Positions 6,853 to 9,445 of a DNA stretch of 9,445 nucleotides are shown one piece after another (position 1 is the first letter of the stretch; the number at the start of each line of letters is the position of its first letter). Origin of the DNA: Desulfuromonadales bacterium C00003068. GTDB lineage: Bacteria > Desulfobacterota > Desulfuromonadia > Desulfuromonadales > Desulfuromonadaceae. The stretch lies in assembly GCA_001751155.1 (NCBI GenBank), contig MAXR01000105.1, positions 3,456-12,900 on the forward strand, read 5' to 3'. The translations under genes were made by a program, and so were the position numbers. The notes beneath the pieces are model-generated. The model searched no databases. It was not told the DNA's origin and saw only the letters and a list, made by a program, of their open reading frames with translations.

Positions 6853-7698
6853 ATGGAACTTTGGTATACTGAAAAACATTCCGAAAATGTTGGCATCACC
6901 ATGAAGGTTAGCCACAGTCTTTTTTCAGGTAAAAGTGAATTTCAACAACTCGAAATTGTTGAAACCCTTGAGTACGGCAAAATGATGCTCCTCGATGGCC
7001 TGGTCATGGTGACAGAACGTGATGAATTTATCTATCACGACATGATCGTCCACCCAGCGTTATTCACCCACCCAAGCCCTAAAAAAATATTGGTTATCGG
7101 TGGCGGCGATGGTGGCAGCATCCGTGAAATCATGAAACACCCTGAAGTTGAGCAGGCCATTTTGTGCGAGATTGATGGTTTAGTGATCGAAAAATCGATC
7201 GAATTCTTACCAACCATGGCCAGTGAAATTGATGGTAGTAACCCGCGGGTTAAACTCCATGTTGATGACGGGCTAGCCTATATCCGTGACCATCAAAATG
7301 AGTTTGACGTGATTCTTGTCGATTCCACTGATCCCATCGGCCCTGCAGTTGGCCTTTTTGAGGAGGATTTTTATCGCCTCGTTTACGGTGCATTAAAAGA
7401 GGATGGCATCATGGTCGCCCAAAGCGAATCGCCCTTTTATCATCCGAAAATTCAACAAGCGATGTACGCCAACCTACGCAATGTATTTCCCATTGTTGAG
7501 ATGTATCAAGCGTTTATCCCTACCTACCCCAGTGGATTTTGGAGCTTCGCTTTCGCCAGCAAGCGCTATCATCCGGTAACTGATTTTGATGCACAACGCG
7601 CGGCAAAACGTGATTTTTACACCAAATATTATAACGAACAGCTTCATCTTGGTGCGTTTATGTTGCCAACCTTTGCCCGTGAAAACATTGCTAAGTAA
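6853..7698 (+). CDS. speE: Spermidine synthase (polyamine aminopropyltransferase)
   Basis: Transfers the aminopropyl group of decarboxylated S-adenosylmethionine onto putrescine, giving spermidine and methylthioadenosine; cytoplasmic. The 281-residue product is full length. After an N-terminal beta domain (DGLVMVTERDEFIYHDM, substrate-facing) comes the methyltransferase-like fold, with GGGDGG at 83-88, CEID ending its second strand, DDGLAYI, and the catalytic DSTDPIGPA segment beginning at D157. A TYPSGFWSF segment near residue 220 is also typical of bacterial SpeE. The start was chosen at ATG 6853 because AAAGGA (6839-6844) is eight bases upstream and the protein then begins MELWYTE, as family members do. 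ATG 6847 is too close to that site, and the longer TTG start at 6808 adds an unconserved extension. It is followed 36 bases later by speA, probably in one operon. No speD is visible, so the donor must come from a gene elsewhere. Agmatine as alternative acceptor cannot be excluded. Confidence 0.95.
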   Translation: MELWYTEKHSENVGITMKVSHSLFSGKSEFQQLEIVETLEYGKMMLLDGLVMVTERDEFIYHDMIVHPALFTHPSPKKILVIGGGDGGSIREIMKHPEVEQAILCEIDGLVIEKSIEFLPTMASEIDGSNPRVKLHVDDGLAYIRDHQNEFDVILVDSTDPIGPAVGLFEEDFYRLVYGALKEDGIMVAQSESPFYHPKIQQAMYANLRNVFPIVEMYQAFIPTYPSGFWSFAFASKRYHPVTDFDAQRAAKRDFYTKYYNEQLHLGAFMLPTFARENIAK

Positions 7699-7734
7699 CC
7701 AATAACCTTTCCCCTATCCAGAGAGCAACAGCCC

Positions 7735-9445
7735 ATGAATAAAAAGCGTATCGTTAACTGGTCTCTTGATGACTCTGCAGAACTGTATGGCGTGCATCAC
7801 TGGGGTATGGGCTTATTTGGCTTAAATGAGCACGGTGACCTGACGGTTCAAATACCTGCCACCACCGACACCATCAGCACGAAAGACACACCGGCCGTGT
7901 CGCTTATGGAGATCGTTGAGGGGATCGAATTACGTGGCCACGATATGCCGGTATTACTGCGGATCCAAAATTTCCTTGATACCCGCATCGCCTTGCTCCA
8001 CAACACCTTTCGCTCGGCAATTGAGCAAGGCGGTTATGACGGCAGTTACCTCGGTGTTTTCCCCGTTAAGGTCAACCAGCAATGCCAAGTGATCGAGGAG
8101 ATCACCCGTTTTGGTGCCCCCTTTAACCATGGCCTCGAAGCGGGAAGTAAAGCCGAACTTCTCCTCGCCCTAGCGCACATAAAAAATGATGGGCTACTGA
8201 TTCTAAATGGCTACAAGGATTCCGAGTTTATCGACTTAGGCTTATGGGCAACCAAATTAGGCCATCGGTGCTTCTTTGTCATTGAATCCCCAGCGGAGCT
8301 AGCCTTACTGATTGAGCGCAGTGCAAAGTTGGATATTCGACCAAATATTGGTGCCAGAATTAAGGTCAGTGCCAAGGTCAGTGGTTTATGGACGGAAACC
8401 AGCGGTGATCGCAGTAGTTTTGGCCTCAATAGCAGTCAATTGCTGGCCATGACCCACACCCTACGTGAGCACAAAATGCTCGATTGTCTGCAACTGCTCC
8501 ATTGCCATCTCGGCTCACAAATCCCCTGCTTAGAGGATATCAGCACCGGTGTTCGCGAAGCATGTCGCTACTATACTAGCCTCCTTAGTGAAGGGGCGGC
8601 GATGCAATATCTCGATTTGGGTGGTGGTTTAGCCGTTGACTACAGTGGTGTATGCAGTGGCGCTGAACATTCGCGCAACTATTCCCTCAAAGAGTACTGT
8701 CGGGCCATTGTTAGCCAAGTTCGGGCGATTGTTGATCCCCTTAACATTCCACACCCGCACATCATCACCGAATCAGGTCGGGCTACCGTTGCCTACGCCA
8801 GCATGCTGCTATTCAACATCCTCGACGTGATGAAATTTGACGCGGTCACCCTTCCGCAACAACTAGAGGTAGATGCGCCCACCATCCTCCATCAGCAGTT
8901 CGCCCTGTATCAGGATGATAAACAACCCGTTCAACAGCGCTACCAACAGGCACAACTCTATCGCGAACACGTGCGGCAAAGCTTTGAAGCGGGGCAACTA
9001 ACGCTTCAGCAGCGAGCATTGGGAGAAGAGATTTATCTCGCCACGGCGCAAGATATTGTTGATCAACTAAACGCTGACGACTGCCAAGAAACGCCACAGC
9101 AACTTGAAGGGCTAAGGGACAGTTTAGCCGATATCTATTACGGCAACTTTAGTGTTTTTCAATCCCTACCCGATACCTGGGCCATCGGCCAACGCTACCC
9201 AATTGCCCCATTACATCGCCACCTTGAAGCACCATCGCGTGATGCTATAATCTCCGATTTAACCTGCGACTGCGATGGCCAGCTTGATCAATTTATTGTT
9301 AAAGGGCGTGAGAGTAAAACCTTGCCGTTGCACCCGTTTAAAACGGATGAGAACTATTATTTAGGGGTATTTTTGATCGGTGCGTATCAAGAAACGCTGG
9401 GTGATATCCATAATCTATTTGGTGATACTCATGTGATAAGTGTGC
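7735..9445 (+). CDS. speA: Biosynthetic arginine decarboxylase, 3' end cut by the window
   Basis: PLP-dependent enzyme that converts arginine to agmatine, the first step of the agmatine route to putrescine. An uninterrupted frame of 570 codons runs off the window end; family members are about 630-660 residues, so perhaps 60-90 residues are missing. Visible landmarks: the PLP-binding lysine K112 in FPVKVNQ, HCHLGSQ (256-262), the glycine loop LGGG (295-298) that holds the cofactor phosphate, ESGRA from E346, the fold-type-III C-terminal barrel, and the catalytic cysteine C511 in TCDCDG. Near the edge, GAYQETLGDIHNLFGDT is characteristic of SpeA. Between about 380 and 450 lies the helical insertion typical of the bacterial biosynthetic form. 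One oddity is Cys at 513, where CDSDG is more usual. The ATG at 7735 is preceded by a modest GAGAG (7721-7725), nine bases away. It follows speE by 36 bases with no terminator between. Confidence 0.95.
   Translation, partial: MNKKRIVNWSLDDSAELYGVHHWGMGLFGLNEHGDLTVQIPATTDTISTKDTPAVSLMEIVEGIELRGHDMPVLLRIQNFLDTRIALLHNTFRSAIEQGGYDGSYLGVFPVKVNQQCQVIEEITRFGAPFNHGLEAGSKAELLLALAHIKNDGLLILNGYKDSEFIDLGLWATKLGHRCFFVIESPAELALLIERSAKLDIRPNIGARIKVSAKVSGLWTETSGDRSSFGLNSSQLLAMTHTLREHKMLDCLQLLHCHLGSQIPCLEDISTGVREACRYYTSLLSEGAAMQYLDLGGGLAVDYSGVCSGAEHSRNYSLKEYCRAIVSQVRAIVDPLNIPHPHIITESGRATVAYASMLLFNILDVMKFDAVTLPQQLEVDAPTILHQQFALYQDDKQPVQQRYQQAQLYREHVRQSFEAGQLTLQQRALGEEIYLATAQDIVDQLNADDCQETPQQLEGLRDSLADIYYGNFSVFQSLPDTWAIGQRYPIAPLHRHLEAPSRDAIISDLTCDCDGQLDQFIVKGRESKTLPLHPFKTDENYYLGVFLIGAYQETLGDIHNLFGDTHVISV

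Noticed and set aside
8211..9097. Reading frames on both strands inside speA (such as minus 8846-9097 and plus 8636-8830)
   Set aside because: They lie wholly within the continuous, strongly conserved speA frame and have no recognisable features or start signals.

Overview
The window is an ordinary-looking chromosomal stretch from a Gram-negative bacterium with moderate GC content (mid-to-high 40s percent by eye, not counted). Two things suggest a relative of the Desulfuromonadia/Geobacter group: the style of the ProC protein, and the extracytoplasmic sensor region of the GGDEF-EAL protein. A gammaproteobacterium cannot be excluded. No tRNA, rRNA, CRISPR array, insertion sequence, prophage or integron signal was found.

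Layout, left to right. (1) 5-1303, plus strand: a 12-helix membrane protein of the MATE/MOP type that most resembles the ANKH (progressive ankylosis) branch. (2) 1395-4140, plus strand: one large membrane-bound c-di-GMP enzyme (sensor, PAS, GGDEF, EAL), split by a single-base frameshift near 1646. This leaves an 85-codon N-terminal piece and an about 850-codon main reading frame. A good sigma70-type promoter precedes it. (3) 4217-5764, plus strand: a FapA/DUF342-family protein, 76 bases downstream and probably co-transcribed. (4) 5822-6628, minus strand: proC, the last step of proline synthesis, convergent with the FapA gene. (5) 6853-7698, plus strand: speE, spermidine synthase. (6) 7735 to the window end, plus strand: speA, biosynthetic arginine decarboxylase, cut by the window edge after about 570 codons.

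How the genes work together. The sensor GGDEF-EAL protein and the FapA-like protein look like a signalling and cell-surface pair, possibly controlling the switch between motile and attached life by c-di-GMP. speE and speA form a polyamine operon: SpeA makes agmatine from arginine, and SpeE transfers an aminopropyl group onto putrescine or possibly another diamine. proC and speE are divergent and share a 224-base control region with short inverted repeats and candidate promoters.

I did not find a clearly new biological system. The points most worth a second look are the frameshift in an otherwise fully intact dual-activity c-di-GMP enzyme, the ANKH-like transporter, the pairing of a c-di-GMP enzyme with a DUF342 protein away from flagellar genes, and a SpeE-SpeA pair with no SpeD or agmatine-processing enzyme beside it.
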